From positions 21,286 to 85,285 of the forward strand of contig PDRW01000038.1 in the NCBI GenBank assembly GCA_002746935.1: 64,000 nucleotides of DNA. The letters run 5' to 3'. The number at the start of each line of letters is the position of its first letter. The stretch's first letter is position 1. This stretch comes from Rhodobacterales bacterium (lineage in GTDB: Bacteria > Pseudomonadota > Alphaproteobacteria > Rhodobacterales > Rhodobacteraceae). Under the pieces are notes generated by a model. The model worked only from the letters and a program-made list of their open reading frames with translations. It did no database searches and was not told the DNA's origin. The position numbers and the translations under genes were made by a program. Below are positions 9,501 through 19,593 of the stretch, piece by piece.

Positions 9501-10631
9501 ATGACCGACCGCTTCTCTTTTGCGCTTCAGGCAACCGATGGCGCCGCGCGTACCGGGGTGATCTCGACGCCGCGTGGCAAGATCCGCACCCCCGCCTTCA
9601 TGCCGGTCGGCACCGCGGCCACGGTGAAGGCGATGATGCCCGAGAGCGTGGCGGCGACGGGGGCCGACATCCTGCTCGGCAACACCTACCACCTGATGCT
9701 GCGCCCCGGGGCCGAACGGGTGGCGCGGCTGGGCGGGCTGCACCGGTTCATGAACTGGGCGGGGCCGATCCTCACCGATTCCGGCGGGTTTCAGGTGATG
9801 AGCCTCGCGGAACTGCGCAAGCTGACCGAAAACGGCGTGACCTTCCGCAGCCATATCGACGGCGCGCGCCATGAACTGACGCCGGAACGCTCGATGGAAA
9901 TCCAGAAGCTGCTCGGCTCCGACATCGTCATGGCCTTCGATGAATGCCCGGCGCTGCCGGCGGCGGAGGAGGTGGTCGAACATTCCATGCGGCTCAGCAT
10001 GCGCTGGGCGGCGCGGTCGCGTGAGGCCTTCGGCGACCGGCCGGGGCATGCGCTGTTCGGCATCCAGCAGGGCGGGGTGACGCAGGCCTTGCGCGCCGAA
10101 AGCGCCGGGGCGCTGCGTGCGATCGGGTTTGACGGCTATGCCATCGGCGGGCTCGCGGTGGGCGAGGGGCAGGAGGCGATGTTCGGGGTGCTCGATTATG
10201 CGCCGGGGATGCTGCCCGAGGACCGTCCGCGCTATCTCATGGGGGTGGGCAAGCCGGACGATATTCTCGGCGCGGTGAAGCGCGGCGTGGACATGATGGA
10301 TTGCGTGCTGCCGTCGCGTTCCGGGCGGACCGGACAGGCCTGGACGCGGCGCGGTCAGGTCAACATCAAGAATGCCCGCCATGCCGACGACCCGCGCCCG
10401 CTCGACGAGCACTGCACCTGTCCGGCCTGTCGGAACTATTCGCGCGCCTATCTGCATCATGTCTTCCGCGCCAGGGAGATCATTTCGTCGATGCTGCTGA
10501 CCTGGCACAATCTGCATTACTATCAGGAACTTATGAGCGGCATGCGGGAGGCGATCGCAACGGGGCGGTTTGCCGCCTTTGAAGCCGGGTTCCACCGGGC
10601 GCGCGCCGAGGGGGATATCGAGCCGCTGTAG
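9501..10631 (+). CDS. tgt: tRNA-guanine transglycosylase (queuosine pathway)
   Basis: 376 residues. It exchanges G34 for preQ1 in tRNAs with GUN anticodons. Signature segments are [50 protein letters not shown] (catalytic Asp in DSGGFQ), [11 protein letters not shown] and [13 protein letters not shown]. The zinc site is the C-x-C-x2-C set in [17 protein letters not shown] with the downstream His. The start is ATG 9501 ([14 protein letters not shown]); over 100 upstream open codons lack similarity. queA, the next queuosine step, is 38 kb away in the same window. Confidence 0.97.
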   Translation: MTDRFSFALQATDGAARTGVISTPRGKIRTPAFMPVGTAATVKAMMPESVAATGADILLGNTYHLMLRPGAERVARLGGLHRFMNWAGPILTDSGGFQVMSLAELRKLTENGVTFRSHIDGARHELTPERSMEIQKLLGSDIVMAFDECPALPAAEEVVEHSMRLSMRWAARSREAFGDRPGHALFGIQQGGVTQALRAESAGALRAIGFDGYAIGGLAVGEGQEAMFGVLDYAPGMLPEDRPRYLMGVGKPDDILGAVKRGVDMMDCVLPSRSGRTGQAWTRRGQVNIKNARHADDPRPLDEHCTCPACRNYSRAYLHHVFRAREIISSMLLTWHNLHYYQELMSGMREAIATGRFAAFEAGFHRARAEGDIEPL

Positions 10632-10660
10632 CCGGCCCCCGGCGCCGCGCCGGCGCCGCG

Positions 10661-10740
10661 CCGGCGCCTCACCCCCAGCGCCGGGCCGGCGCCTCACCCC
10701 CCCCCGGCGCCGCACCGGCGCCTCACCCCCAGCGCCGGGC
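10661..10740. repeat. GC-rich direct repeat after tgt
   Basis: A 26-bp unit (start CCGGCGCCTCACCCCCAGCG) occurs exactly at 10661-10686 and 10715-10740, with a variant between them; the preceding bases 10640-10660 are stacked GGCGCCGCGCC blocks. The array fills the space between the convergent ends of tgt and the next gene and may fold strongly in RNA. It is not a canonical terminator because no T run follows. Confidence 0.75.
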
Positions 10741-10747
10741 CGGTATC

Positions 10748-11296
10748 TCAGCTCTCGGCGCGTACGACCCGCATGATAAACACCGTGCCGGGGGTTTCGT
10801 CCTGACTGAACAGCGGATCAACGGGTTTGCCTTCGACGTCGAGATACAGCATGAAGCCCGGGCCGCCGAAGGGGCGGGACGCGGTAAACCTGTTATCGCC
10901 CGCGACCTCCCATTGCGGTTCCCAGTCGAGGTAGTGTTTCATCGCCGAACTGACCGAGACCCAGCCGACGTCGACCGGGCCAAGTCCGGCAAAGGACAAT
11001 GCCGCCACGTTTTCGGCGATGATGCCACCGGCGAGATGGCGCGGAATGCGCAGGATTTCGATGCCGTCCGGGGTCATGCCGCTCTGAAACCCGGGCACCC
11101 CGGCAAAGGCGCCGATGAACGACCCCTCGCGCGCGAGCTGTCCGAGCAGGGCAGGGACGATCTTCGCGGGAAGAAATTTGTCGATCCCGGCCTCGCCCGT
11201 CGGCTCCCCGGACGGCCCGTCGGGCTGAGGTGAAACGGGGGGCGGGGCAGTTTCGGGCGCTTTTGCTTTGGCGCGGTGGCGGGCAAAGTTGAACAT
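10748..11296 (-). CDS. Hypothetical protein
   Basis: 182 residues from ATG at 11296, preceded by AGGATCCAC (MFNFARHRAKAKAPETAPPP). Residues 10-40 are a Pro/Glu-rich linker; the remainder is a compact-looking domain (DKFLPAKIVPALLGQLAREG, GLGPVDVGWVSVSSAMKHYL, GGPGFMLYLDVEGKPVDPLF). No signal peptide or membrane segment is evident and I do not recognise the family. It is convergent with tgt. Codon use is typical for the window, so it is probably a real, lineage-restricted gene. Confidence 0.65.
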   Translation of the reverse strand: MFNFARHRAKAKAPETAPPPVSPQPDGPSGEPTGEAGIDKFLPAKIVPALLGQLAREGSFIGAFAGVPGFQSGMTPDGIEILRIPRHLAGGIIAENVAALSFAGLGPVDVGWVSVSSAMKHYLDWEPQWEVAGDNRFTASRPFGGPGFMLYLDVEGKPVDPLFSQDETPGTVFIMRVVRAES

Positions 11297-11641
11297 GTGG
11301 ATCCTGTCTTTGGCGCTTTGGGATCGCTGAAGCATGGATCGCAACAATGTCGGAACTTTGACTGAAACCGGACGATTTCAACTGCCTGTCAGGGTGGGCG
11401 ACGGCCTGTTGTGATGTCAGGCCCAATACAGGCTTGCGGTGCGGGCTTGCGGTGCGGGGCTTTGCTTGCGGTCTTGCGGTCGGGGGCCTGCCCGGTGCGC
11501 GCGGGGCTTTTGCCGGGCCCGCAGCGCTGCCCGCACCTCCCCGGGCCTGCCGCTCTACCCGGCAAGGGTCCGCACCCGCGGGGGGCTGCCGCTCCCCGGG
11601 TGCCGTCCGCGCCCCCGTTGCACCCGGAGGTGTCCCGGGGC
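11297..11641. other. Repeat-rich intergenic stretch
   Basis: 345 nt without a convincing gene. It holds a 13-bp direct repeat GGCTTGCGGTGCG (11431-11443 and 11444-11456) followed by degenerate copies (CTTGCGGT). Frames are open in several phases only because of the base composition. Confidence 0.55.
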
Positions 11642-12679
11642 TCAGGACGCCTGCCGCCAGCTTCGCGCGCTCCCGGGCGCCCTGCCGTCATCGCTGTCAT
11701 CGCTGTCATCGCGTTCGGTGCTTTCGGTGCTGTCAGCCGCGTCACGCGCCGCATCCGCCCGCCATTCGGCGAAGGCTGTCTGCACGGTGTCGGCTTTGGC
11801 GCAGGCCGTGGGCACAGTGCGGTCTGCCTGCTCCCCGGCGGTCTCCCCGGCGGTGCGGTGTTCGATACTGGCGAGGCGGCGGTCGAGCAGCCGGCCGGGG
11901 GAATCGTCGAGCCAGGCGAGAACCGCGGTGCCGAGCGCCATCTGCGGGAAGGTGTGGCTGAACAGAACCAGCCTCCGGTCGCCCAGATCCGCAAAGAAAA
12001 TCTCGCTCATGCCGGCCTGGGTCACGCCATGCCGGGTTTCTTCGCGGGCGCTGAGGCGGATGTGAAAGGGCGGGTCGGCTTCGAGAATGTGCAGGCTGGT
12101 GACACGGGCGGCATCGCGGCAGCCTCGGGAGACGGGCTGCCCCGGGCCGGGGGCTGAGGCGTGGGCTGAAGCCGGGGCTGTGCTGGCGCCCTCCACCGCC
12201 GCGCAATCGGGATCGCCACAGCGCGGCCCCGTGCCGGGAGCAGGCACCAGCCCGTACCACAACCGGAAAATGTCGGCCCGGGATCCGGCGCGGACCTTGA
12301 AACGGGGTGCGGTGAGGACGGGACCGGGCAGGCTCAGGAGCCCGTACCTGAGCCAGCGGGCAATCCCGGCCAGACAGATCCAGGCGGCAAGGGCGGTCAG
12401 CGGGTCGTCGCCGGCGCCAGGCCCGGGCCGGTTGCCGGGCAGGGCGGGCGCCAGCAGGAGCAGTGCAAGCCAGGCCATCGCCCCGGCTTCGGCAAGGCTG
12501 CGCGCCCGGGGAAAGGCGAGCGCGAGCGCGGCGGATGCCAGGCCGGCAAGCGGCACGAAAACCCATCCGGGCAGGCCGCCGGGCGCGCCCGCAACCGCCA
12601 CGCCAAGGGTGCACAGCGCCATCACCAGCGAAATCCGGCGGCGTTCGCGCGAGACTCGGCGCAGCAGTTGCACGGGCAT
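11642..12679 (-). CDS. Membrane-anchored hypothetical protein with repeat-rich linkers
   Basis: 345 residues from ATG at 12679 (MPVQLLRRVSRERRRISLVM), after GAGGGGTGCC. Two to three hydrophobic segments in residues 17-85 (LVMALCTLGVAVAGAPGG, GLASAALALAF, GAMAWLALLLLAPAL) and a fourth near 100 suggest an N-terminal membrane anchor with a soluble C-terminal region (FHIRLSAREETRHGVTQAG, EIFFADLGDRRLVLFSHTFP). An Ala/Ser/Pro linker and an Asp/Ser tail (DDSDDSDDG, from three copies of TCATCGCTG on the plus strand) come from short tandem repeats. I do not recognise the family. Lon is divergent from it. Confidence 0.6.
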   Translation of the reverse strand: MPVQLLRRVSRERRRISLVMALCTLGVAVAGAPGGLPGWVFVPLAGLASAALALAFPRARSLAEAGAMAWLALLLLAPALPGNRPGPGAGDDPLTALAAWICLAGIARWLRYGLLSLPGPVLTAPRFKVRAGSRADIFRLWYGLVPAPGTGPRCGDPDCAAVEGASTAPASAHASAPGPGQPVSRGCRDAARVTSLHILEADPPFHIRLSAREETRHGVTQAGMSEIFFADLGDRRLVLFSHTFPQMALGTAVLAWLDDSPGRLLDRRLASIEHRTAGETAGEQADRTVPTACAKADTVQTAFAEWRADAARDAADSTESTERDDSDDSDDGRAPGSARSWRQAS

Positions 12680-12969
12680 GGCACCCCTCGTTCGTTCGAT
12701 TCATGTTCCTGATATGCCCCGAACAGTTAAGGTCCGGTTTCCCCCTGCACAAAATCTGCCTTCCGCGGTGCATTTCCCGCCGGAAACCCGGCAAAACCGG
12801 CCCCCGGAGCCGCTCCCCCCTTGCCGCGGGGCGCCGCTGGGGGCAGAATGCCGCGCGGGCGAGCGGTTGAAACCCGGGTGGGCGCACCCCACTTGTCATC
12901 CGCGAAGAAAGGAGCGGGCCTGTGCCGCCAGAGAGGGGCCGGGCTGGCTGCCAGCACGAGGAAATACGA

Positions 12970-15387
12970 ATGACCGAGCAAACCCCCGAGCAAATCCCCA
13001 CGTCGCATCCGGTGCTTCCGCTCCGCGACATCGTGGTGTTTCCGCATATGATCGTGCCGCTTTTTGTCGGCCGCGAGAAGAGCGTGAAGGCGCTCGAGGA
13101 GGTCATGGCGGACGACAGGCAGATCCTGCTGGCCAGTCAGATCGACCCCGGGCTCGACAATCCCGACACCGATGCGATCTACCGTGTCGGCGTGCTGGCC
13201 AATGTGCTGCAATTGCTGAAATTGCCCGACGGTACGGTGAAGGTGCTGGTCGAGGGCCAGCGCCGGGTGAAGATCACCGACTTCATCGACAATCCGCGGT
13301 TTTTCGAGGCCCATGCGGTGGTGCTCGAGGAGGCCCTGGGCGATCCGGCGAGCGCCGAGGCGCTGACGCGCTCGGTCAACGAGGAATTCGAGCGTTACGC
13401 GAAGGTCAAGAAGAACATCCCCGAAGAAGCGCTGGCGGCGGTCTCCGAGACCCATGAGCCGGCGCGGCTGGCCGATCTCGTGGCCGGTCATCTCGGCGTC
13501 GAGGTGGGCCAGAAACAGGAATTGCTGGAAACCCTCGTGGTCGCCGAGCGGCTGGAGAAGGTCTACGGGCTGATGCAGGGCGAAATGTCGGTGCTTCAGG
13601 TCGAAAAGAAGATCAAGACCCGCGTGAAGAGCCAGATGGAGCGGACCCAGCGCGAATACTACCTCAACGAACAGATGAAGGCGATCCAGAAGGAACTCGG
13701 CGAAAACGACGAGGGCCAGAACGAGGTCGCCGAGTTGGAACGCAAGATCGCCGAGACCAAACTCTCCAGGGAGGCGCGCGAGAAGGCCGAGGGCGAGCTG
13801 AAGAAGCTCAGGAACATGTCGCCGATGTCGGCCGAAGCCACGGTGGTGCGCAATTACCTCGACTGGATGCTGTCGATCCCCTGGGGCAAGAAGACCCGGG
13901 TGAAGAAGGATCTGAACGCCGCGCAGAAGGTGCTCGATGCCGACCATTACGGGCTCGAAAAGGTCAAGGAACGCATCGTCGAATATCTCGCGGTGCAGCA
14001 GCGGTCGAAAAAGCTCAAGGGCCCGATCCTCTGCCTTGTTGGCCCGCCGGGTGTCGGCAAGACCTCGCTGGGCAAATCGGTGGCCCGCGCCACCGGGCGC
14101 GAATTCATCCGCATCTCGCTTGGCGGGGTGCGCGACGAGAGCGAAATCCGCGGCCACCGGCGCACCTATATCGGTTCGATGCCGGGCAAGATCATTCAGG
14201 CGCTGAAAAAGGCCAAGTCTACCAACCCGCTGATATTGCTCGATGAAATCGACAAGATGGGGCATGATTTCCGCGGCGACCCGGCCTCGGCCATGCTCGA
14301 GGTGCTCGACCCGGAGCAGAACAACACCTTCGTCGACCACTACCTCGAAGTGGAATACGACCTCTCCAACGTGATGTTCCTCACCACCGCCAACAGCTAC
14401 ACCATGCCCGGGCCGCTGCTCGACCGGATGGAGATCATCCCGCTCGCGGGCTACACCGAGGACGAAAAGCGCGAGATCGCCCGCCAGCATCTGATCGCCA
14501 AACAGGTGAAGAACCACGGGCTGAAGCCGGGTGAATTCGAGCTCACCGAAGAGGGGCTCACCGGCATCATCCGCTATTACACCCGCGAGGCCGGGGTGCG
14601 GAACCTCGAACGCGAGATCGCCAAATGCGCCCGCAAGGCGGTGACGCAGATCGTCCGCGGCGAGACCGACGCGGTCACCGTCACCAAAGAGGTGCTGGAA
14701 GACTTTCTGGGGGTGAAGAAATTCCGCTACGGCCTTGCCGAGAAGGAAGATCAGGTGGGCGTGGTCACCGGCCTCGCCTGGACCTCCGTGGGCGGCGATC
14801 TGCTCTCCATCGAGGCGCTCAGGCTGCCCGGCAAGGGCCGGATGAAGACCACTGGCAAGCTCGGCGAGGTGATGAAGGAATCGATCGACGCGGCCTCGTC
14901 CTTCGTGCGCTCGATCGCGCCCGAGATCGGCGTGAAGCCGCCGCGCTTCGAGAAATGGGACATCCACGTCCATGTGCCCGAAGGCGCGACGCCCAAGGAC
15001 GGGCCCTCGGCGGGCATCGCCATGGTGACCTCCATCGTCTCGGTGCTGACGCAGATCCCGGTCCGCAAGGACATCGCCATGACCGGTGAAGTCACCCTGC
15101 GCGGCAATGTGCTGCCCATCGGGGGCCTGAAGGAGAAGCTGCTGGCGGCGCTGCGGGGCGGCATCGAGACGGTGCTGATCCCGGAGGAAAACGAGAAAGA
15201 CCTCGCCGAGATCCCCGACAATGTGAAACAGGGGCTGACCATCGTGCCCGTCGGCCATGTGCGCGACGTGCTCGACCGCGCTCTGGTGCGCCAGCCCGAG
15301 CCGGTGGAATGGGACGAGGCCGCCGAGGAAGCCGCCGCGCTTGCCAGGGCGGGTGAGGCGGCCAAGGCCGCGCCGGTCGCCCACTGA
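12970..15387 (+). CDS. lon: ATP-dependent Lon protease (LonA)
   Basis: 805 residues, normal for LonA. It degrades misfolded and regulatory proteins in the cytoplasm. The LAN substrate domain comes first ([20 protein letters not shown]). The AAA+ module has Walker [16 protein letters not shown] and Walker B in [11 protein letters not shown]. The protease domain has the Ser-Lys dyad: serine in [11 protein letters not shown] and lysine in [13 protein letters not shown]. Start at ATG 12970 ([20 protein letters not shown]), with AGGAAATACGA upstream; the sixteen open codons before it are not conserved. A 290-nt leader separates it from a divergent gene. clpX/hupB, often near lon, are not in the window. 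Confidence 0.98.
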   Translation: MTEQTPEQIPTSHPVLPLRDIVVFPHMIVPLFVGREKSVKALEEVMADDRQILLASQIDPGLDNPDTDAIYRVGVLANVLQLLKLPDGTVKVLVEGQRRVKITDFIDNPRFFEAHAVVLEEALGDPASAEALTRSVNEEFERYAKVKKNIPEEALAAVSETHEPARLADLVAGHLGVEVGQKQELLETLVVAERLEKVYGLMQGEMSVLQVEKKIKTRVKSQMERTQREYYLNEQMKAIQKELGENDEGQNEVAELERKIAETKLSREAREKAEGELKKLRNMSPMSAEATVVRNYLDWMLSIPWGKKTRVKKDLNAAQKVLDADHYGLEKVKERIVEYLAVQQRSKKLKGPILCLVGPPGVGKTSLGKSVARATGREFIRISLGGVRDESEIRGHRRTYIGSMPGKIIQALKKAKSTNPLILLDEIDKMGHDFRGDPASAMLEVLDPEQNNTFVDHYLEVEYDLSNVMFLTTANSYTMPGPLLDRMEIIPLAGYTEDEKREIARQHLIAKQVKNHGLKPGEFELTEEGLTGIIRYYTREAGVRNLEREIAKCARKAVTQIVRGETDAVTVTKEVLEDFLGVKKFRYGLAEKEDQVGVVTGLAWTSVGGDLLSIEALRLPGKGRMKTTGKLGEVMKESIDAASSFVRSIAPEIGVKPPRFEKWDIHVHVPEGATPKDGPSAGIAMVTSIVSVLTQIPVRKDIAMTGEVTLRGNVLPIGGLKEKLLAALRGGIETVLIPEENEKDLAEIPDNVKQGLTIVPVGHVRDVLDRALVRQPEPVEWDEAAEEAAALARAGEAAKAAPVAH

Positions 15388-15547
15388 GGCCCGGGCGGGG
15401 GGCTGCGTTGCCCGGCGGGGACGTGCAGGCCCCCCGGCTGTCGCCCGGGCGCGCCGATTGCCGCCTCCCGCCGCGCGCGGACTGCGGGCCATGACCCGCC
15501 ACTGCAAGCTTCGGCAAAAAAGCCGCCCCGACAGGCCAAAGACCCCC

Positions 15548-15576
15548 TTGCAGACAACACCGGGGGGAGATACAAG
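15548..15576 (+). promoter_or_regulatory. Sigma-70-type promoter for tRNA-Val
   Basis: TTGCAG (15548-15553), a 17-nt spacer, then TACAAG (15571-15576). The mature tRNA begins 11 nt after the -10 element, a spacing expected for a tRNA promoter. Prediction from sequence only. Confidence 0.55.
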
Positions 15577-15587
15577 CCGCGGGCGTC

Positions 15588-15662
15588 GGGTGATTAGCTC
15601 AGTGGTAGAGCGCTTCGTTCACATCGAAGATGTCGGGGGTTCAAATCCCTCATCACCCACCA
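15588..15662 (+). tRNA. tRNA-Val (anticodon CAC)
   Basis: 75 nt with encoded CCA. The acceptor arms GGGTGAT (15588-15594) and ATCACCC (15652-15658) pair perfectly, followed by discriminator A and CCA. The D arm contains TAGCTCAGTGGTAGAGC, the anticodon stem CTTCG/CGAAG encloses loop TTCACAT with anticodon CAC at 15620-15622, and the T arm has GGTTCAAATCC. It reads GUG codons. Confidence 0.97.
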
Positions 15663-15813
15663 TCCCCCCTGCGGGTTAGACGAGTTGAGCGGGTCCGGCG
15701 GTTGGGGTGCAGGGGCCGTCCATGCTCTGGGCCAGTGTTGCCAGATGCCCCGGCGGCTTCGGCCCGCCCCCTTGCCACCGCCCCACCACCCCGTGCCACA
15801 TGAGGAGCCCGCC

Positions 15814-16386
15814 ATGTATCCCGAGCTGATCGTCATCCGTCACGGCCAGACCCGATGGAACCTCGAAGGCCGTTGGCAGGGCTGGCGCGATTCGCCGCTG
15901 ACGGCGCGGGGCGAAGAGCAGGCCCGGGCGATGGCGGAGATCCTGAGCCGCGAGGGCATCACCGCCGCCACCCACAAGGCTTTCGTCAGCCCGCTGGGGC
16001 GCGCCCGGGCGACGGCGCGGCTGGTGCTGGGCGAGGACTGGGCCGCGACCCCCGACGACAGGCTGCGCGAGATCGGCGTCGGCGGCTGGGAGGGCTGGCT
16101 GGTCAGCGACATCGAAAAGGCCGCCGGTCAGCCGGACGATGCCGCCCCCTTCGCCTTTTACGACGCCGCCCCCGGCGGGGAGGGGATCCCCGCGCTGCAT
16201 GACCGGGTGCGGGATTTCCTCGACAGCCTCACCGGCCCCTCGGTGCTGATCACCCACGGCATCTGCTCGCGGATGATCCGCACCCTCGCCACGGGCCGGA
16301 CTCTCGACCGGTTCGACGAATTGCCGGGCGGGCAGGGGGTGGTGTTCCGGGTTCGCGACGGCGGCCACGAGATGCTCACCGCCTGA
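15814..16386 (+). CDS. Histidine phosphatase (phosphoglycerate mutase-like) family protein
   Basis: 190 residues from ATG at 15814 with GAGGAG upstream. The catalytic RHG motif is at the N terminus (LIVIRHGQTRWNLEGRWQGW), the second catalytic acid region follows (EIGVGGWEGW), and the second His lies in VLITHGICSRMIRT. Family members include phosphoglycerate mutase, alpha-ribazole phosphatase and general phosphatases; the short length argues for a phosphatase rather than a glycolytic mutase. The gene stands alone after tRNA-Val and is convergent with the YbdK gene. Confidence 0.9.
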   Translation: MYPELIVIRHGQTRWNLEGRWQGWRDSPLTARGEEQARAMAEILSREGITAATHKAFVSPLGRARATARLVLGEDWAATPDDRLREIGVGGWEGWLVSDIEKAAGQPDDAAPFAFYDAAPGGEGIPALHDRVRDFLDSLTGPSVLITHGICSRMIRTLATGRTLDRFDELPGGQGVVFRVRDGGHEMLTA

Positions 16387-16498
16387 GGCCCTGACCGTCT
16401 GAGGTCGCGGCCCGCCTGAGACCGTTGCCCGCCGGTCCCTGACCCCGGGTCACGGCCTCCCGCGACAGCCCCGGTTGCAGCCGCCGCTACAGCCCCCG

Positions 16499-17626
16499 CT
16501 ACAGCCCTTCGTGAAATTCCGCCATCAGGTGGCGCACCACCGACCGCAGGGCTTCGTCCACCGGCAAATCGGCCTCGATCGCATCGGCATAGACCCGGCG
16601 CTGGCGGTCGGCGGAATTGCCGTCCCGGATGATCTGCCGCGCACCCTCGACCTCGGCGACACAGCCGAGGGCCTCGGCGTCTTCATGCAGCAGGTCGATG
16701 AGCTCTTCCACAAGGTCAGAGAACGGCACCAGCGCGCGCTGGCCGAGGTCGATCAACCCGTTGTTGATGCCGTAGCGCATGGCGTGCCAGCGGTTTTCCT
16801 CAAGCAGGAAATTGTCGTAGATCCGCCAGCGGCGGTTTTGCGATTTCAGCCGCCACAGGAAGCGGGTGAGCGACTGGATCAGCGCCGCGAGGGTGAGCGT
16901 GGTGTCGATCCGGGGGCTGACGTCGCAGATCCGCGCTTCCAGCGTCGGGAAACGGGCGGAGGGGCGCAGATCCCACCAGATCTTCGACGAATCCTCAATG
17001 AGCCCGAGACCGACGATGGCCTCCACCGTGCGTTCATAGGCCGACCATGAGGTGAATTGCGGCGGCAGGCCGGTGCGGGGGAGGTTGTCGAAGATCGTCA
17101 GCCGGTAGGAGGCCAGCCCGGTGTCTTCGCCCTGCCAGAACGGCGACGACGCCGACAGCGCCAGAAGATGCGGCAGGAAATAGGAGAGCTGGTTGAGAAT
17201 GTCGATCCGGTCTTCCTCGTCCGGCAGGCCGACATGCACATGCATCCCCGAGATCAGCAGCCGCCGGGCGACGCCGCCGAGCGTGCGGCGCAGCTCGTTG
17301 TAGCGTTCGCGGTCGGTATGGTGCTGGTCGCGCCAGGCCGAGAACGGGTGGCAGGAGGCGGCGATCGGGGCGAGGCCGAAGGCCTCGGCCTGGGTCGCGA
17401 CGGTGCGGCGGAGCTTTTTCAGATCCGCCCGTGCCTCGGTGATGTTCCGGCAGACATGGGTGCCGATCTCGATCTGGCATTGCAGGAACTCGGGGCTGAC
17501 CTGTTCGTCGAGCTCTGCCTTGCAGGCGTCCATCAGCCCTTCCGGGGCGACGACGAGATCGAGGGTCTGTTTGTCGACGAGGAGGTATTCTTCCTCGATT
17601 CCAATGGTGAAGTCCGGGAGTCTCAT
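16499..17626 (-). CDS. YbdK-type carboxylate-amine ligase (GCS2 family)
   Basis: 375 residues from ATG at 17626 ([20 protein letters not shown]). The [10 protein letters not shown] motif supplies metal-binding glutamates of the glutamate-cysteine ligase 2 fold; other landmarks are [18 protein letters not shown] and [20 protein letters not shown]. coli YbdK has weak gamma-glutamyl-cysteine ligase activity, but the natural substrate in this family is uncertain, and GshA-type function should not be assumed. The gene follows a terminator behind mmsA and so is probably transcribed separately. Confidence 0.9.
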   Translation of the reverse strand: MRLPDFTIGIEEEYLLVDKQTLDLVVAPEGLMDACKAELDEQVSPEFLQCQIEIGTHVCRNITEARADLKKLRRTVATQAEAFGLAPIAASCHPFSAWRDQHHTDRERYNELRRTLGGVARRLLISGMHVHVGLPDEEDRIDILNQLSYFLPHLLALSASSPFWQGEDTGLASYRLTIFDNLPRTGLPPQFTSWSAYERTVEAIVGLGLIEDSSKIWWDLRPSARFPTLEARICDVSPRIDTTLTLAALIQSLTRFLWRLKSQNRRWRIYDNFLLEENRWHAMRYGINNGLIDLGQRALVPFSDLVEELIDLLHEDAEALGCVAEVEGARQIIRDGNSADRQRRVYADAIEADLPVDEALRSVVRHLMAEFHEGL

Positions 17627-17696
17627 GGCCCCAGCCTGCGATGAAATGCCGCGTGAGGCAAGCGTGTTGGCGGGCGCGGCCCTCTCCCGCAAGATG

Positions 17697-17728
17697 AAAA
17701 CCGCCCCCGAAAGGGCGGTTTCCGTTTT
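17697..17728 (-). terminator. Intrinsic terminator after mmsA
   Basis: Arms AACCGCCC (17699-17706) and GGGCGGTT (17713-17720) with a six-base loop, flanked by AAAA on one side and TCCGTTTT on the other, so it could work in both directions. It lies downstream of the mmsA stop on the minus strand, the only gene ending towards it. Confidence 0.75.
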
Positions 17729-17801
17729 ACGTCAGGTGAAAGCTGCCGTCACCCCGAAGGGGACCGCGGACAGGCTGGCGCCTGCCCCCCGGGACCGTGG
17801 G

Positions 17802-19301
17802 TCAGTCCATCGCCTTGAAGGCGGTCTCGGTGCCGTGGGCGATATGCTGGAACCAGCGCGCCGTCACCGTCTTGGTGCGGGTGTAGAAGCGGAAGGCATC
17901 GGCCCCGTACTGGTTGAGATCGCCGAAGCCCGATTTCTTCCAGCCGCCGAAGCTGTAGTAGCTGAGCGGCACCGGGATCGGGAAGTTGATGCCGACCATG
18001 CCGACATTGACCCGGGAGGCGAAGTCGCGGGCGATCTCGCCGTCGGCGGTGAAGATCGCGGTGCCGTTGCCATATTCGTGGCTCATCACCAGTTGCAGCG
18101 CTTCTTCGTAGTTCTCGGTGCGCACCATCGACAGCACCGGCCCGAAGATCTCTTCCTTGTAGATGTCCATCTCGGGGGTGACGTTGTCGAACAGCGTCGG
18201 GCCGACGAAGAAGCCGCCCTCCGAGCCCTTGACGGTGAAGTTGCGCCCGTCGGTGACGGCGGTGGCGCCCTGCTCGATGCCGGAGGTGATCAGCCCTTCG
18301 ACGCGTTCCTTGGCCATCGGGGTGACCAGCGGGCCGAAGTCGAGATCTTCACCGGCGGTGTAGGGGCCGACCTTCAGCGCGGCGATGCGCGGCTTCATCA
18401 GCTCGATCAGCTTGTCGGCGGTCTCCTTGCCCACCGGCACCGCCACCGAGATCGCCATGCAGCGTTCGCCCGCGGCACCGTAACCGGCACCCACCAGCGC
18501 GTCGGCGGCCTTTTCGAGGTCGGCGTCGGGCATGATGATCATGTGGTTCTTGGCCCCACCGAAGCACTGGGCGCGCTTCCCGTTCTCGGCCGCGCGGTGG
18601 TAGATGTAATGCGCGATCGGGGTCGAGCCGACAAAGCCCACCGCCTGAACGGTCTCGCTCTCGAGAATGCCGTCGACCGCTTCCTTGTCGCCATGGACCA
18701 CCTGCAACACGCCGTCGGGCAGCCCGGCTTCCTTGATCAGCTCGGCGAGCATGATCGCGGTGGTCGGGGTGCGCTCGGAGGGCTTCAGGATCATCGCGTT
18801 ACCGGCGGAAAGCGCGGGCGCCATCTTCCACAGCGGGATCATCGCGGGGAAGTTGAACGGGGTGATCCCCGCCACCACGCCCAGCGGCTGGCGCATGGAA
18901 TAGAGGTCGATGCCGGGGCCGCCGGAATCGGTGAACTCGCCCTTGAGCATCGACGGCGCGCCCATGCAGACCTCGACCACCTCAAGACCGCGCTGCACGT
19001 CGCCGCGGGCGTCGGGCAGGGTCTTGCCGTGTTCGCGCGCCAGCGTGTCGGCGAGCTTGTCCATGTTCTCGTTGATCAACTGGGCGAATTTCATCATCAC
19101 CCGGGCGCGGCGCTGCGGGTTGACCTTGGCCCAGCCCACCTGCGCCTCGGCGGCACGGGCGATGGCATGGTCGAGTTCCGCGCGGCTCGCCAGCGGCACC
19201 TTGCCCTGCACCTCGCCGGTGGCCGGGTTGTAGATGTCGGCAAAACGGCCGGACGTGCCCTTGACGCGCTTGCCGTCGATCCAGTGTTCGAGTTCGTACA
19301 T
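17802..19301 (-). CDS. mmsA: CoA-acylating methylmalonate-semialdehyde dehydrogenase
   Basis: 499 residues, the family's usual length. It converts methylmalonate semialdehyde or malonate semialdehyde to propionyl- or acetyl-CoA in valine, inositol and beta-alanine breakdown. Landmarks: ELEHWIDGKRVKGTSGRFAD at the N terminus, GITPFNFPAMIPLWKMAPAL, GSTPIAHYIYHRAAENGKR, the catalytic Cys in GAAGERCMAISVAVPVG, and EEIFGPVLSMVRTENYEEAL. The start is ATG 19301 (MYELEHW) after GGAGGAAACC. It is divergent from a LysR gene across a repeat-bearing 292-nt gap, so control by that regulator is likely. mmsB, often next to it, is absent here. Confidence 0.95.
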   Translation of the reverse strand: MYELEHWIDGKRVKGTSGRFADIYNPATGEVQGKVPLASRAELDHAIARAAEAQVGWAKVNPQRRARVMMKFAQLINENMDKLADTLAREHGKTLPDARGDVQRGLEVVEVCMGAPSMLKGEFTDSGGPGIDLYSMRQPLGVVAGITPFNFPAMIPLWKMAPALSAGNAMILKPSERTPTTAIMLAELIKEAGLPDGVLQVVHGDKEAVDGILESETVQAVGFVGSTPIAHYIYHRAAENGKRAQCFGGAKNHMIIMPDADLEKAADALVGAGYGAAGERCMAISVAVPVGKETADKLIELMKPRIAALKVGPYTAGEDLDFGPLVTPMAKERVEGLITSGIEQGATAVTDGRNFTVKGSEGGFFVGPTLFDNVTPEMDIYKEEIFGPVLSMVRTENYEEALQLVMSHEYGNGTAIFTADGEIARDFASRVNVGMVGINFPIPVPLSYYSFGGWKKSGFGDLNQYGADAFRFYTRTKTVTARWFQHIAHGTETAFKAMD

Positions 19302-19352
19302 GGTTTCCTCCTCTGCGGCGCGCATGCCGGTCCCGAATGGCCCGATCGTGAC

Positions 19353-19449
19353 TTGCGCGCATGATCGTGTTGAGTTGCGCGCATGTTAGCCTTGCAATAA
19401 TGCCGGATAAAGAGGCAATGTTCCAAAGGCGCTTTGCAATAATGCAAAG
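19353..19449. promoter_or_regulatory. Repeated operator-like sites between mmsA and the LysR gene
   Basis: Two direct copies of TTGCGCGCATG (19353-19363 and 19375-19385) and two copies of TTGCAATAATGC (19392-19403 and 19434-19445) lie close to the mmsA start. The second of the latter sits in a perfect inverted repeat CTTTGCA-ATAA-TGCAAAG (19432-19449), of the size and form bound by LysR-type regulators. Between 19490 and 19560 are further short tandem units (CTGAAGACGCACC twice at 19521-19546). Confidence 0.6.
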
Positions 19450-19593
19450 GCGGCGCGGGCGCGGGAAATCCGCCAGAGGTGGCGAGGGTGGCGCCCTGAG
19501 CCGGGGGCGAGGGTGGCGCCCTGAAGACGCACCCTGAAGACGCACCCTGAAGCTGGGCCCGGAAGACGCGCCCCCAAAACGGCAGGAGGCCCG

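Noticed and set aside
12727-15507. 926-codon open frame antisense to lon
   Set aside because: Same reasoning: full overlap with an intact Lon protease and no recognisable motif.
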